Origin: Saprospiraceae bacterium | Lineage (GTDB): Bacteria; Bacteroidota; Bacteroidia; Chitinophagales; Saprospiraceae | Reading direction: 5' to 3' | Assembly: GCA_016714765.1 (NCBI GenBank) | Contig: JADKCF010000014.1 | Coordinates: 61,922 to 125,921 of the forward strand | DNA length: 64,000 nucleotides | In this document: positions 26,209 to 35,605 of the stretch, piece by piece | Layout: the number at the start of each line of letters is the position of its first letter | Numbering within the stretch: the stretch's first letter is position 1 | Notes under the pieces: model-generated | Seen by the model: only the letters and a program-made list of their open reading frames with translations | What the model was told of the DNA's origin: nothing | The model's database searches: none | Program-made: the position numbers and the translations under genes

Positions 26209-27156
26209 ATGTCTGAAATTCAAGCAGAAAAATTAAAGTGTTTGATTATTGGTTCTGGTCCTGCAGGCTACACTGCAGCTATATATGCATCCAGGGCAAA
26301 TCTGTCACCGGTATTATATACAGGAAAAGAACCGGGTGGTCAGTTAACTATTACCAATGATGTGGAAAATTATCCGGGATATCCCAATGGAATAATGGGA
26401 CCTGAAATGATGGAAGATTTTAAAAATCAGGCCTTAAGGTTCGGTACCGATATCAGATATGAAATGATTGAAAAGGTAGATTTTTCAGGTCCGGTACATA
26501 AAGTATGGTCTGAGACAGGGCATGAAATGCATGCTGATGCAGTGATTATAGCGACGGGAGCCAGTGCTAAATGGTTGGGTTTGGAGTCGGAACAAAAATT
26601 GATGAACAAAGGAGTATCAGCATGCGCAGTATGCGATGGATTTTTCTTCAGAGGCCAGGAAGTGGCTATTGTGGGTGCAGGAGATACGGCAGCAGAAGAG
26701 GCTACATATCTGGCAAAATTATGCAAAAAAGTACACCTGCTCGTGAGGAAGGATGAAATGAGAGCGTCCAAAATTATGCAGGAAAGAGTATTTAAAACTG
26801 AAAATCTCCAGGTACACTGGAATACTGTGACCGAAGAAATCCTGGGTGAAGAAGGGGTAAATGGAGTACGTGTTTCTAATACTATTACCGGAGAAAAAAG
26901 CATCCTGCCTGTCACAGGTTTTTTTGTAGCTATAGGACACAAGCCGAATACAGAGTTGTTTGAAAGCTGGGTACAAATGGACGAAAATAAATATATCAAA
27001 GTCTTACCAGGAAGGACACTGACTAATGTAGAAGGAGTGTTTGCTTGTGGAGATGCACAGGATCACATTTACAGGCAGGCAGTAACTGCAGCAGGAACAG
27101 GTTGCATGGCAGCTTTAGACACAGAAAGATATCTTTCAGCAAAAGGAATCATTTAA
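26209..27156 (+). CDS. trxB: Thioredoxin reductase
   Basis: The 315-residue flavoprotein has the FAD-binding motif GSGPAGYTAAIYASRANL at its start, the redox-active CAVCDG in the middle, the NADPH-binding GAGDTAAEEATYLAKLC and the late FACGDAQDHIYRQAVTAAG. It transfers electrons from NADPH to thioredoxin. The ATG at 26209 is chosen because the protein then begins directly before the Rossmann motif; an open stretch upstream starts in promoter-like sequence with TATATTTG at 26128-26135. The aldolase gene follows after 25 bases and may be co-transcribed. Confidence 0.96.
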   Translation: MSEIQAEKLKCLIIGSGPAGYTAAIYASRANLSPVLYTGKEPGGQLTITNDVENYPGYPNGIMGPEMMEDFKNQALRFGTDIRYEMIEKVDFSGPVHKVWSETGHEMHADAVIIATGASAKWLGLESEQKLMNKGVSACAVCDGFFFRGQEVAIVGAGDTAAEEATYLAKLCKKVHLLVRKDEMRASKIMQERVFKTENLQVHWNTVTEEILGEEGVNGVRVSNTITGEKSILPVTGFFVAIGHKPNTELFESWVQMDENKYIKVLPGRTLTNVEGVFACGDAQDHIYRQAVTAAGTGCMAALDTERYLSAKGII

Positions 27157-27181
27157 TCAAAGTATAAAAAATCAACTCATT

Positions 27182-28249
27182 ATGTCAAGATTCAGATCAG
27201 GGGTATTATTCGGAGATGAAGTCACTGAATTGCTCAATTATGCCAATGAAAAAGATTTTGCCCTTCCGGCAGTCAATGTAATAGGTACCAATTCGGTCAA
27301 TGCTGCGCTGGAAACAGCAAAAGCCGTAAACTCTCCTATTATCATTCAATTCAGCAACGGAGGTGCAGCGTTTTATGCAGGAAAAGGACTTAGCAATGAC
27401 GGACAAAAAGCAGCCATATTGGGTGGTATTTCCGGTGCCTTGCACGTACACAATGTTGCAGAAGCTTATGGGGTACCTGTCATTTTACATACTGACCATT
27501 GTGCCAAGAGTTTGTTACCATGGGTGGATGGTCTGATAGAAGCCAGTACCAGAAACTATGAAAAAAATGGACATCCCTTGTATTCCAGTCATATGTTAGA
27601 TCTCTCTGAAGAACCTTTGCATGAGAATATCGAAATCTCCAAAGAATATCTTTCAAGAATGGCTGAACTGGGCATGACACTCGAAATCGAACTAGGTGTC
27701 ACCGGTGGTGAAGAGGATGGGGTAGACAATTCAGATGTAGACAGCTCCAGGTTATACACCCAACCGGCAGAAGTGGCTTATGCATATGAGGAACTCCTGA
27801 AAATAAGCGATAAATTTACTGTGGCAGCAGCTTTTGGTAATGTACACGGAGTCTACAAGCCCGGAAATGTATCTCTGAAACCTGTTATTCTTAAAAATTC
27901 GCAAGATTACATTCAAAATAAATTCGGTACAGGACCTAATCCGGTGAATTTTGTATTTCATGGAGGATCTGGCAGTTCAAGAGCAGAAATCAGGGAAGCC
28001 ATTACTTATGGAGCTGTCAAAATGAATATAGACACAGATATGCAGTGGGCTTTCTGGGAAGGTATCAAAAACTACTATGAATCCAAAAAGGATTATTTGC
28101 AAGGTCAGATCGGAAACCCTGAAGGTGCAGACAAACCCAACAAAAAGTATTATGATCCAAGGAACTGGCTGAGAAGTGGTGAATCGACATTTGTGGCAAG
28201 AATGAAACAAGCCTTCGAAGATCTGGATTGTATCAACAGAAACGCATAA
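27182..28249 (+). CDS. fbaA: Class II fructose-bisphosphate aldolase
   Basis: The 355-residue protein is a zinc-dependent class IIA aldolase, which interconverts fructose 1,6-bisphosphate with glyceraldehyde 3-phosphate and dihydroxyacetone phosphate in glycolysis and gluconeogenesis. It shows the zinc-ligand segment HTDHCAKSLLPWVDGL, the ELGVTGGEEDGVDNS loop, GNVHGVYKPGNVSL, FHGGSGSS and the phosphate-binding NIDTDMQWAFWEG. The length and motifs match the E. coli FbaA type. It lies 25 bases after trxB and is followed by a strong terminator. Confidence 0.95.
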   Translation: MSRFRSGVLFGDEVTELLNYANEKDFALPAVNVIGTNSVNAALETAKAVNSPIIIQFSNGGAAFYAGKGLSNDGQKAAILGGISGALHVHNVAEAYGVPVILHTDHCAKSLLPWVDGLIEASTRNYEKNGHPLYSSHMLDLSEEPLHENIEISKEYLSRMAELGMTLEIELGVTGGEEDGVDNSDVDSSRLYTQPAEVAYAYEELLKISDKFTVAAAFGNVHGVYKPGNVSLKPVILKNSQDYIQNKFGTGPNPVNFVFHGGSGSSRAEIREAITYGAVKMNIDTDMQWAFWEGIKNYYESKKDYLQGQIGNPEGADKPNKKYYDPRNWLRSGESTFVARMKQAFEDLDCINRNA

Positions 28250-28256
28250 AATTAAC

Positions 28257-28316
28257 TGGCAACTATTCTTGCTGAATGCTTAATCCTTGCATGAGAATAG
28301 TTGCCATCCTTTTTTC
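28257..28316 (+). terminator. Intrinsic terminator after the aldolase gene
   Basis: GGCAACTATTCT at 28258-28269 and AGAATAGTTGCC at 28294-28305 are perfect complements of 12 bases. The 24-base loop is followed closely by CCTTTTTT. Confidence 0.85.
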
Positions 28317-28363
28317 ATATACTTGTATGCTGGGGATTTATCCAATCCTTTTAAAAATATATT

Positions 28364-31234
28364 TTATTCCTTGACTACCAGGTTGATCATACGTCCGGGC
28401 ACTACAATAACTTTTTGTACTTCCTTGCCCTCCACATATTTTTTTACATTATCCATGGTAAGCGCCAACTCCTGTATCTCGTTTTGAGACAATTGTGATG
28501 ATATATGCACAGTATCTCTTTTTTTACCATTGACACAAACCGGGTACTCTACAGTATCCTGAATCAGGAATGCAGCATCAAATTCGGGGTAAGTTGCCAA
28601 ATGGACTGAAGTGTTATGACCAAGAAGTTGCCAAAGCTCTTCAGTAATGAAAGGGGCGAATGGCGCCAAAAGTACATTCAAAGGCTCTAAAATCTTTCTT
28701 TTATTGCACTCTAATCTTTTAAGTTCATTGACACACATCATAAAAGCACTTACACAAGTGTTGAAAGAAAACCGCTCGATGTCTTCTGTCACTTTTCGAA
28801 TGGTCGTATGAAGGATTTTATTTTCTTCAGCAGATGGAGTGCTATCTGTTATACTCCAGTCTTTGTCACTATAAAAGAGGCTCCAGTATTTCCTCAGAAA
28901 CCGGTTTACGCCATCTATGCCCTTAGTGTCCCATGGTTTGGACTGTTCTATCGGACCTAAAAACATTTCATACATCCTGAAACAATCTGCTCCATACTTG
29001 GAAACGACCTCATCAGGATTCTGGACATTGTGTTTTGACTTGGACATTTTCTCCTGGACTACATTGACAGTAAAGTACTCCTCTCCGTTGTCATCTTTTA
29101 CCCAAAAATATTTGGATGTATCTCCGATCACATTAAAATTCTTGCCAATAGCGTTGTGATACTCTACAAATTTTTCTTTAGTAAGTCTGTTTTGTCCATC
29201 TAAATAGTCATAGACATAAGCTAATCTCATGGGACTACCCACACCTGTAAAGTTGATACCTTCATCATTAAGTGTATCAGTATTCACATCTTTACTATTG
29301 CCGACCATCATAGCGTCACGGTCTTCATGGCCGAATTTGAGATATTCTGCGTAGTAGCCATATGCCGTAATCATACCTTGATTAATCAGCTTTTTGAATG
29401 GTTCAATAGTAGGAACCAATCCCAGATCATATAAAAATTTGTGCCAGCATCTGCTGTACATCAAATGGCCCACAGCATGTTCTGTCCCACCTACATACAA
29501 GTCCACATCCTGCCAGTATCCAATGGCTTCAGCCGACGCAAATGCATGATCATTGCCGGCATCCATATACCGCAGGAAATACCATGATGATCCGGCAAAA
29601 CCAGGCATTGTATCTGTTTCCAGTTCCATTCCTTCTATCTGATGTACCCAGTTTTGAGCTCTTGCCAATGGTGATTTTCCACCGGAGGCAGGTTGGAAGT
29701 TTTCGAGGTCAGGAAGTTGCAGAGGCAGCTCGTCGGCACTTAGGGCATGAGCCACTTCGTCCTTATCATATGCTATAGGGAATGGCTCCCCCCAGTATCT
29801 CTGACGAGAGTAGTTGGCATCCCTGAGCTTGTAATTGATTTTTTTTGCCCCGATACCCATAGTTTGGATTTTATCATTCATCAGTTGAATAGCGTCTTTT
29901 ACTTCCATGCCATTGAGAAAATGTGAATTGATCATTTTTCCTGTTTTATCATGTAGGGTCGCGCCCGGGTATTCTGATTTATCTACAACATCAATGATTT
30001 CAAGACCAAATTTGGTTGCGAATACCTGATCTCTTTCATCATCACTCGGAACAGCCATGATAGCACCTGTACCGTAATCTTTGAGAACATACTCTCCCAG
30101 CCAAACCGGAATTTTTTTGTTTGTAAATGGGTTGATTGCATATGCACCGGTAAATACGCCGGAAACTTCTTTCACCTCAGCCATTCTGTCTATATCTGAC
30201 CTCGAACTTACGTATTCCACATAATGGAGGACGGCATCTCTTTGATCTGCCGAAGTTATAGCAGATACCAGATCGTGTTCAGGAGCCAGCACCATATATG
30301 TCGCTCCAAAAATAGTATCAGGTCGGGTAGTGAATATTTCAATTTTTGCATCATGGCCTTCGATTTCAAAAAATAACTGTGCTCCCTCAGATCGTCCTAT
30401 CCAGTTGCGCTGCATTGACTTCAGAGCATCAGTCCATTGCAATGTGTCCAGATCATTGAGCAATCTTTCTGCATATGCTGTGATACGAAGCGACCACTGC
30501 ATCATTGCCTTTTTTTCTACAGGGTAGCCGCCTCTTTCTGACAAACCGTCTTTCACTTCATCATTGGCAAGTACGGTGCCCAAAGCTTCACACCAATTTA
30601 CATATCCAGTTTTTCTGTATGCCAGTCTGTAGTTCATCAGTATATCATCCTTTTTTTTGGGAGACATATTTTTCCACTCAGTTGCAGAAAAAACACTTTC
30701 CTGACTATTGGCTGATTGTATTAATGTATTGCCATTTTTCTCAAACTCCTCTATCAAATCTTGTATTGCTACAGCTTTGTTTTGTGTCAGATCATAATAA
30801 TGGTGGTAAAGTTGCAGGAAAATCCACTGTGTCCACTTATAGTAAGTTGGGTCTGATGTTTTTACCTCTCGGTCCCAGTCAAAGCTAAAACCAATATTAT
30901 CCAATTGACTTCTGTACCGACTTATATTTTCATCTGTTGATTTGGAAGGGTGGACTCCGGTCTGAATGGCATATTGCTCAGCCGGAAGTCCAAATGCATC
31001 ATATCCCATGGGGTGCAAGACGTTAAAGCCCTTAAGCCTTTTATATCTTGAAAAAATGTCAGAGGCAATGTAGCCCAATGGGTGTCCTACATGCAGTCCA
31101 GCTCCAGATGGATACGGGAACATGTCCAATACATAATATTTAGGCTTGCTTGTTTTGTTATCTACCTTATAAAGTTTGATTTCTGACCAGTGCTGCCTCC
31201 ATTTTGGCTCAATATTTTCCGGATTATAGTGCAT
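28364..31234 (-). CDS. leuS: Leucyl-tRNA synthetase
   Basis: The 956-residue class I synthetase charges tRNA-Leu. It has the HIGH-type motif as GLHVGHPLGY near the start, the editing (CP1) domain with FTTRPDTIFGATYMVLAPEH and GTGAIMAVPSDDERD, and the KMSKSKHNV loop near the end, followed by the anticodon-binding helices and the small C-terminal domain ending VVPGRMINLVV. All editing and catalytic motifs look intact, and no frame error was found in this long gene. An -7-like TAATTTTG lies upstream at 31284-31277. It stands alone on the minus strand. Confidence 0.97.
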   Translation of the reverse strand: MHYNPENIEPKWRQHWSEIKLYKVDNKTSKPKYYVLDMFPYPSGAGLHVGHPLGYIASDIFSRYKRLKGFNVLHPMGYDAFGLPAEQYAIQTGVHPSKSTDENISRYRSQLDNIGFSFDWDREVKTSDPTYYKWTQWIFLQLYHHYYDLTQNKAVAIQDLIEEFEKNGNTLIQSANSQESVFSATEWKNMSPKKKDDILMNYRLAYRKTGYVNWCEALGTVLANDEVKDGLSERGGYPVEKKAMMQWSLRITAYAERLLNDLDTLQWTDALKSMQRNWIGRSEGAQLFFEIEGHDAKIEIFTTRPDTIFGATYMVLAPEHDLVSAITSADQRDAVLHYVEYVSSRSDIDRMAEVKEVSGVFTGAYAINPFTNKKIPVWLGEYVLKDYGTGAIMAVPSDDERDQVFATKFGLEIIDVVDKSEYPGATLHDKTGKMINSHFLNGMEVKDAIQLMNDKIQTMGIGAKKINYKLRDANYSRQRYWGEPFPIAYDKDEVAHALSADELPLQLPDLENFQPASGGKSPLARAQNWVHQIEGMELETDTMPGFAGSSWYFLRYMDAGNDHAFASAEAIGYWQDVDLYVGGTEHAVGHLMYSRCWHKFLYDLGLVPTIEPFKKLINQGMITAYGYYAEYLKFGHEDRDAMMVGNSKDVNTDTLNDEGINFTGVGSPMRLAYVYDYLDGQNRLTKEKFVEYHNAIGKNFNVIGDTSKYFWVKDDNGEEYFTVNVVQEKMSKSKHNVQNPDEVVSKYGADCFRMYEMFLGPIEQSKPWDTKGIDGVNRFLRKYWSLFYSDKDWSITDSTPSAEENKILHTTIRKVTEDIERFSFNTCVSAFMMCVNELKRLECNKRKILEPLNVLLAPFAPFITEELWQLLGHNTSVHLATYPEFDAAFLIQDTVEYPVCVNGKKRDTVHISSQLSQNEIQELALTMDNVKKYVEGKEVQKVIVVPGRMINLVVKE

Positions 31235-31439
31235 TTAAAATTTTATTTTAAAGTGGATAGGAATAATTACCTGCCGCAAAATTAAATATTTATCCTCAAT
31301 ATTTTACCTGCAGAGATAAAATCAAAGATAGTGTTTCTGCTTATGAGGAATAAATAGTCGGAATTGTACTCTAAAAGACAAACAGATGTCATCTTAATAA
31401 AATTTAGTTTACTACATTTGTAGCTGCTAAAATGAAATT

Positions 31440-33722
31440 ATGAGTATAAGATTAGTTAACCTGATGGTTATAATATTTGCGGTTATATTTAATAGTGATG
31501 CGCAGACCGGTACCCTGAGGGGCAATATATATGAAAAAGAATCTGGTAATCCGATCATTTATTGTAATGTACATTTGCTGGGTACGAATTTTGGCGCAAC
31601 CACTGACCTGGATGGTTTTTTTGTTATTTCCAATATTCCTGCAGGTGATTATAGACTTGTGGCAACTTATGTAGGATATGACAGTGTTACGGCAGAGATA
31701 AGAGTCAAGGCAGGTGGCATCACATATCAATCCTTAACGATGAATGAAAGTGCTATCAATCTGGGTGAAGTTTCCATTTCGGCAGCTAGAGAGCAATCGA
31801 GAACAACCGTCAATATATCACAGATTTCTGTTTCACAAAAGCAAATCAAAGCACTTCCGTCTGTAGGTGGGGAGGCTGATATTGTTCAGTATTTACAAGT
31901 GATTCCAGGGATTATTTCTACAGGTGACCAGGGAGGTCAGATATACATCAGGGGGGGGGCTCCGGTACAGAATAAAATCCAGCTCGACGGATTAAATATT
32001 TTCAATCCTTTTCATTCCATAGGTTTTTACTCTGTATTCGAGACAGAGCTGATAAAGAATGTCGATGTCCTGACAGGTGGGTTTGGAGCGGAATATGGAG
32101 GCAGAATTTCTGCCATTGTCGATATAAAGACAAGGGAAGGAAACAAAGGAAGGACCAGTGGATTTGTAAGTGGGGGACCTTTTTTAATGAAAGGAATGAT
32201 AGAAGGACCTATCAAAAAATTTAAAGAGGGAGGTACTTCTGTCTCCTATGTTCTTACTGCCAAAAAATCCTTGATAGAAGAAACTTCCAAGACTTTGTAT
32301 AGCTATGCTGCCGCCAATGATTCGATAGGATTACCTTTTACTTTTCAGGATTTTTATGGTAAATTATCAGTAAATACCGCCAATGGAAGCAAAATTAACA
32401 TATTCGGGTTTAATTTTGCTGATGCTTACAAAAATCCACTGTTGGCGACAATTGATTGGAAAAATACTGGCGGAGGTGTTAATTTTAATCTCATACCTAC
32501 CGGGAGTAATATTATCGTTGACGGATTAGTAGGATTTTCTACCTATAAAGTGGGGATTTCGGAAAAGAACAATGAACCTCGCACTTCTGCCATCGATGAA
32601 CTGACCGCCAATGTCAATTTTACTTTTTTTGGAAATAAAAATGAAATAAAGTATGGAATTGAAATGAAAAGTATTCGGACAGATTTCGAATTTGTCAACC
32701 CTTTTGGGCTTAGACTGGCACAGGAACAAAACACCACTGAATTAGGCTTTTATGGCAAATACAGACAAATATTTGGAAATCTAATCATTGAGCCATCAGT
32801 TCGTACCCAATATTATTCATCATTAGGTGCTGTTACTTTGGAACCAAGATTGGGAGTGAAATATAATATTTCTGATCATTTGAGGTTCAAAGGTGCAGCA
32901 GGAAGGTATACCCAAAACATCCTTAGTACATCCAATGAAAGAGATGTTGTAAATCTGTTCAATGGCTTTTTGACCGGTCCTGAAACCATCGTAGCCGGAC
33001 TCGATGGCAAACCCGTAAAGAATAAATTACAACTTTCTTATCACGCGGTTGCAGGGTTTGAGTATGATGCTACCAATCAAATCCAGGTAAACATCGAAGC
33101 GTATTATAAGGATTTTCCCCAACTGATTGTAGTCAACAGAAACAAAACAGAAAAATCTCAGGCCGACTATGCAGTAGAGACTGGCAATGCCTATGGTATA
33201 GACTTTACATTTAAATATGAAATACCAAGACTTTATGTATGGTCGACATACAGTCATGGATATGTCAAAAGGAATGATGGAAAGCAGGAATACCCAACCG
33301 TTTTTGACAGGAGACACAATGTAAACATGCTTGTTACATATGACCTGGACAAATCGGGATCCTGGCAAATAAGCGGTAGATGGAATATGGGGTCAGGCTT
33401 TCCTTTTACAAAAACCAAAGGCTTTTATAATTATTTGGACTATTTGGGTGGGGTGGGTACCAGCTATCAAACAGCCAATCCCAACAATGTAGGTATCATA
33501 TATTCTTCTGAAAGAAATGGGGGAAGATTACCTTATTATCACAGGCTGGATGTTTCTTTACAAAAGAAATTTAAATTTTCAAAACATGCAGGACTGGAAG
33601 TAAATTTGAGTGTGACCAATGCTTATGACAGACCGAATATATTCTATTTTGACCGTTTAAATTACGAAAGAGTGAATCAGCTTCCAATTTTGCCAACATT
33701 AAGTGCAAAATTATATTTTTAA
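31440..33722 (+). CDS. TonB-dependent receptor with carboxypeptidase-like domain
   Basis: The 760-residue outer-membrane protein has a signal peptide cleaved near SDAQT. A carboxypeptidase-regulatory-like domain follows (GNIYEKESGNPIIYCNVHLL to IRVKAGG), then a plug domain with QVIPGI, GGQIYIRGGAP and LLTGGFGAEYGG-like sequence, and a beta-barrel that ends in an aromatic residue (AKLYF). It probably imports a ligand with energy from ExbB/ExbD/TonB. No SusD-like gene is adjacent, so a glycan role is not indicated. A TACATTTG -7 box lies at 31413-31420. rpsP follows with its own promoter. Confidence 0.92.
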   Translation: MSIRLVNLMVIIFAVIFNSDAQTGTLRGNIYEKESGNPIIYCNVHLLGTNFGATTDLDGFFVISNIPAGDYRLVATYVGYDSVTAEIRVKAGGITYQSLTMNESAINLGEVSISAAREQSRTTVNISQISVSQKQIKALPSVGGEADIVQYLQVIPGIISTGDQGGQIYIRGGAPVQNKIQLDGLNIFNPFHSIGFYSVFETELIKNVDVLTGGFGAEYGGRISAIVDIKTREGNKGRTSGFVSGGPFLMKGMIEGPIKKFKEGGTSVSYVLTAKKSLIEETSKTLYSYAAANDSIGLPFTFQDFYGKLSVNTANGSKINIFGFNFADAYKNPLLATIDWKNTGGGVNFNLIPTGSNIIVDGLVGFSTYKVGISEKNNEPRTSAIDELTANVNFTFFGNKNEIKYGIEMKSIRTDFEFVNPFGLRLAQEQNTTELGFYGKYRQIFGNLIIEPSVRTQYYSSLGAVTLEPRLGVKYNISDHLRFKGAAGRYTQNILSTSNERDVVNLFNGFLTGPETIVAGLDGKPVKNKLQLSYHAVAGFEYDATNQIQVNIEAYYKDFPQLIVVNRNKTEKSQADYAVETGNAYGIDFTFKYEIPRLYVWSTYSHGYVKRNDGKQEYPTVFDRRHNVNMLVTYDLDKSGSWQISGRWNMGSGFPFTKTKGFYNYLDYLGGVGTSYQTANPNNVGIIYSSERNGGRLPYYHRLDVSLQKKFKFSKHAGLEVNLSVTNAYDRPNIFYFDRLNYERVNQLPILPTLSAKLYF

Positions 33723-33725
33723 ATA

Positions 33726-33756
33726 TTTGTTATTTCACATTTTTTCTCTACCTTTG
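33726..33756 (+). promoter_or_regulatory. Bacteroidota-type promoter for rpsP
   Basis: TTTG at 33726-33729 and TACCTTTG at 33749-33756 are separated by exactly 19 bases, a full match to the TTTG-N19-TAnnTTTG consensus. It begins four bases after the stop of the TonB receptor and gives a leader of about 70 bases before rpsP. Confidence 0.82.
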
Positions 33757-33831
33757 CGCCCGTTAAAAACCGGATGACCGATGATCGGTGTGGTTTGGTT
33801 TGATTTTCAAATAATTATAAAATTTTAACAA

Positions 33832-34518
33832 ATGGCAGTAAAAATGCGATTGTCCAGAAAAGGACGTAAAAAAGCTCCCTTTTACCATATCATCATAGCT
33901 GATGCAAGATCTCCGAGAGATGGTAAATTTATAGAAAAAATTGGTACCTATAACCCGATGACTAAACCTGCTACCATCGAGATAGACAGGATGGCTGCAT
34001 TTGATTGGTTGTCAAAAGGTGCACAACCTACGGATACCGTCAAAGCTATTTTAAGGTTTAAAGGTGTTTATTACCGAAAGCACTTGATGAGAGGGGTGAA
34101 GAAAGGTGCCATGAGTCTGGAACAAGCAGATGTATTATGGCAAAAGTGGATAGATGACAAAGAAAGTAAAATTGCATCCAGAAGAGCAGAAACCATTGCC
34201 GAGATGGAAGCATTCAGAAAACTAGTATCTGGAGAAGCCAAAGTGAAAGCAGTAGTAGCCGATGAGTCTACTAAAAAAGCAGCAGAAGCGTATTCTGAAG
34301 TAAGTCATGAAGAGCATGCAGATGCACCGGCGGCTTCTGAAGTAGTTGATGCAGTCGAAACAGTAGTTGCAGACGAAGCAGCAGCAATAGAAGAGGCACC
34401 AGTAATCGAAGCTAAAGTGGAAGAAGTAGTTGCTGAGGCAGATAGTCCTGCAGCTGACGAAACAACTCCTGCAGTAGAAGAAAGTGCAGATGAAGCCACT
34501 GAAACACCTGCAGAATAA
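33832..34518 (+). CDS. rpsP: 30S ribosomal protein S16 with long acidic C-terminal tail
   Basis: Residues 1-85 are a normal S16: MAVKMRLSRKGRKKAPFYHI, ADARSPRDGKFIEKIGTYNP and the WLSKGAQPTDTVKAIL segment. S16 is an early assembly protein of the small ribosomal subunit. The 228-residue length is well over twice that of E. coli S16. Residues of about 90-145 form a charged helix and the final 85 are very rich in Ala, Glu and Val without aromatics, a low-complexity acidic tail. Extended S16 proteins are known in Bacteroidota, but this tail is on the long side. A consensus promoter lies at 33726-33756 and tandem hairpins follow the gene. Confidence 0.96.
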   Translation: MAVKMRLSRKGRKKAPFYHIIIADARSPRDGKFIEKIGTYNPMTKPATIEIDRMAAFDWLSKGAQPTDTVKAILRFKGVYYRKHLMRGVKKGAMSLEQADVLWQKWIDDKESKIASRRAETIAEMEAFRKLVSGEAKVKAVVADESTKKAAEAYSEVSHEEHADAPAASEVVDAVETVVADEAAAIEEAPVIEAKVEEVVAEADSPAADETTPAVEESADEATETPAE

Positions 34519-34566
34519 TATCAAGAACAGTTCTTGTAAAAATAATCAGGCATCTTTAGGTGCAAG

Positions 34567-34591
34567 CTTGAATTCATAGTTCGAATTCAAG
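34567..34591 (+). repeat. Perfect inverted repeat after rpsP
   Basis: CTTGAATTC and GAATTCAAG flank the seven-base loop ATAGTTC, making a 9-bp perfect hairpin. It has no T run directly after it and is followed 2 bases later by a terminator hairpin, so it may stabilise the transcript end. Confidence 0.65.
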
Positions 34592-34593
34592 AA

Positions 34594-34628
34594 AAAACCT
34601 GGTAAAACTAAAGATTTTATCAGGTTTT
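34594..34628 (+). terminator. Intrinsic terminator after rpsP
   Basis: AAAACCTGGTAAAA and TTTTATCAGGTTTT form a 14-bp stem with one G-T wobble around a seven-base loop, ending in a T-rich tail. Confidence 0.75.
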
Positions 34629-34695
34629 CTTTATAAATTACTTAATCAGGACAGATTTTACTATTAATTTTATACATTTACAATAAATATAAATC

Positions 34696-35601
34696 ATGGA
34701 AGCATTATCAGCCAGCTACAAGACTCATTTAGACCAGTTAAAGGAAGCCATTCAGCATTCTGAATTACTTGAACTTTATCTAGAAAGCGAGACAGAAGAA
34801 TTGTATAAGCAGATGATAGAAGCCTTTGAACCACATATTTTTGAGTTATACTCATTAGTGGCGGACAAAAGTCCATTGCAGTTGGTGGCATTGGAGACAG
34901 CATTGCTGGACCCGGGATTTGAAGGTTTGTTTTTGCCACGTATATTGGGATATGCGGTGCTGAGGGCCGAAATTGATCAAAATTTTAAATACAAACGTCC
35001 ACACGACCATTTCAAAAACATTCTGAATACCATTTGTGATTCGGCAAATTTTGATTTTATTAAAATGAGAATAGGCCAGACGGTCCAGGTTGGATTTGCT
35101 TTCAGCAGCGATATATGGCTGACAAATCTGCTTGATCATCTCTCTAACAAAAGAGTCAAGACTTTTTTGAATGCGCAGAAAGTCGATAAATTCAGAGATC
35201 TTCAACACAGAAAAGCGCTTTATGATAGCTACAGAAAGCAGTTTAAGAATCAGAATTTCCTGACTGCTGAATTTCCAAAGAATATATCCGAACTTAAAGT
35301 ATTAGGCTCCTCTCTGATAAAGTTTCTTGAATACAGAGCTTATTGGAAGTTTGATAATACATCCATATTGCCACAAATCGACCAATTGATTTCAATCGAA
35401 TCGCTACATGCAGATCCTGACTTTTTGGAAATAATGATGATTACCGGCATGTTTTATGATGTCAGCGACAATTCCAGAAAGACCATTTCAGGTATTTTCG
35501 ACAAGCTTCGTAAAGGAGAAGATGCTTTTGACAGCAAATATTTCCAGCATTTACTCCAGCTTTACAGAAGTGATGTGGAAATCACACCCCGAAGCAGATA
35601 A
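34696..35601 (+). CDS. Hypothetical helical protein, possibly first part of a longer gene
   Basis: The 301-residue product is hydrophilic and nearly all helical, with no signal peptide or recognised domain (starts MEALSASYKTHLDQLKEAIQ). It ends in YRSDVEITPRSR, while the frame next to it at the same place reads MWKSHPEADKRMSTIINKKI and continues into the following gene. Given the many single-base indels in this window, the two may be one protein of about 460 residues. Function is unknown. Codon use matches its neighbours. Confidence 0.65.
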   Translation: MEALSASYKTHLDQLKEAIQHSELLELYLESETEELYKQMIEAFEPHIFELYSLVADKSPLQLVALETALLDPGFEGLFLPRILGYAVLRAEIDQNFKYKRPHDHFKNILNTICDSANFDFIKMRIGQTVQVGFAFSSDIWLTNLLDHLSNKRVKTFLNAQKVDKFRDLQHRKALYDSYRKQFKNQNFLTAEFPKNISELKVLGSSLIKFLEYRAYWKFDNTSILPQIDQLISIESLHADPDFLEIMMITGMFYDVSDNSRKTISGIFDKLRKGEDAFDSKYFQHLLQLYRSDVEITPRSR

Positions 35602-35605
35602 GAGA

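Noticed and set aside
34222..34524. Cysteine- and phenylalanine-rich reading frame opposite rpsP
   Set aside because: It is the antisense shadow of the Ala/Glu-rich tail of S16 and has no independent support.
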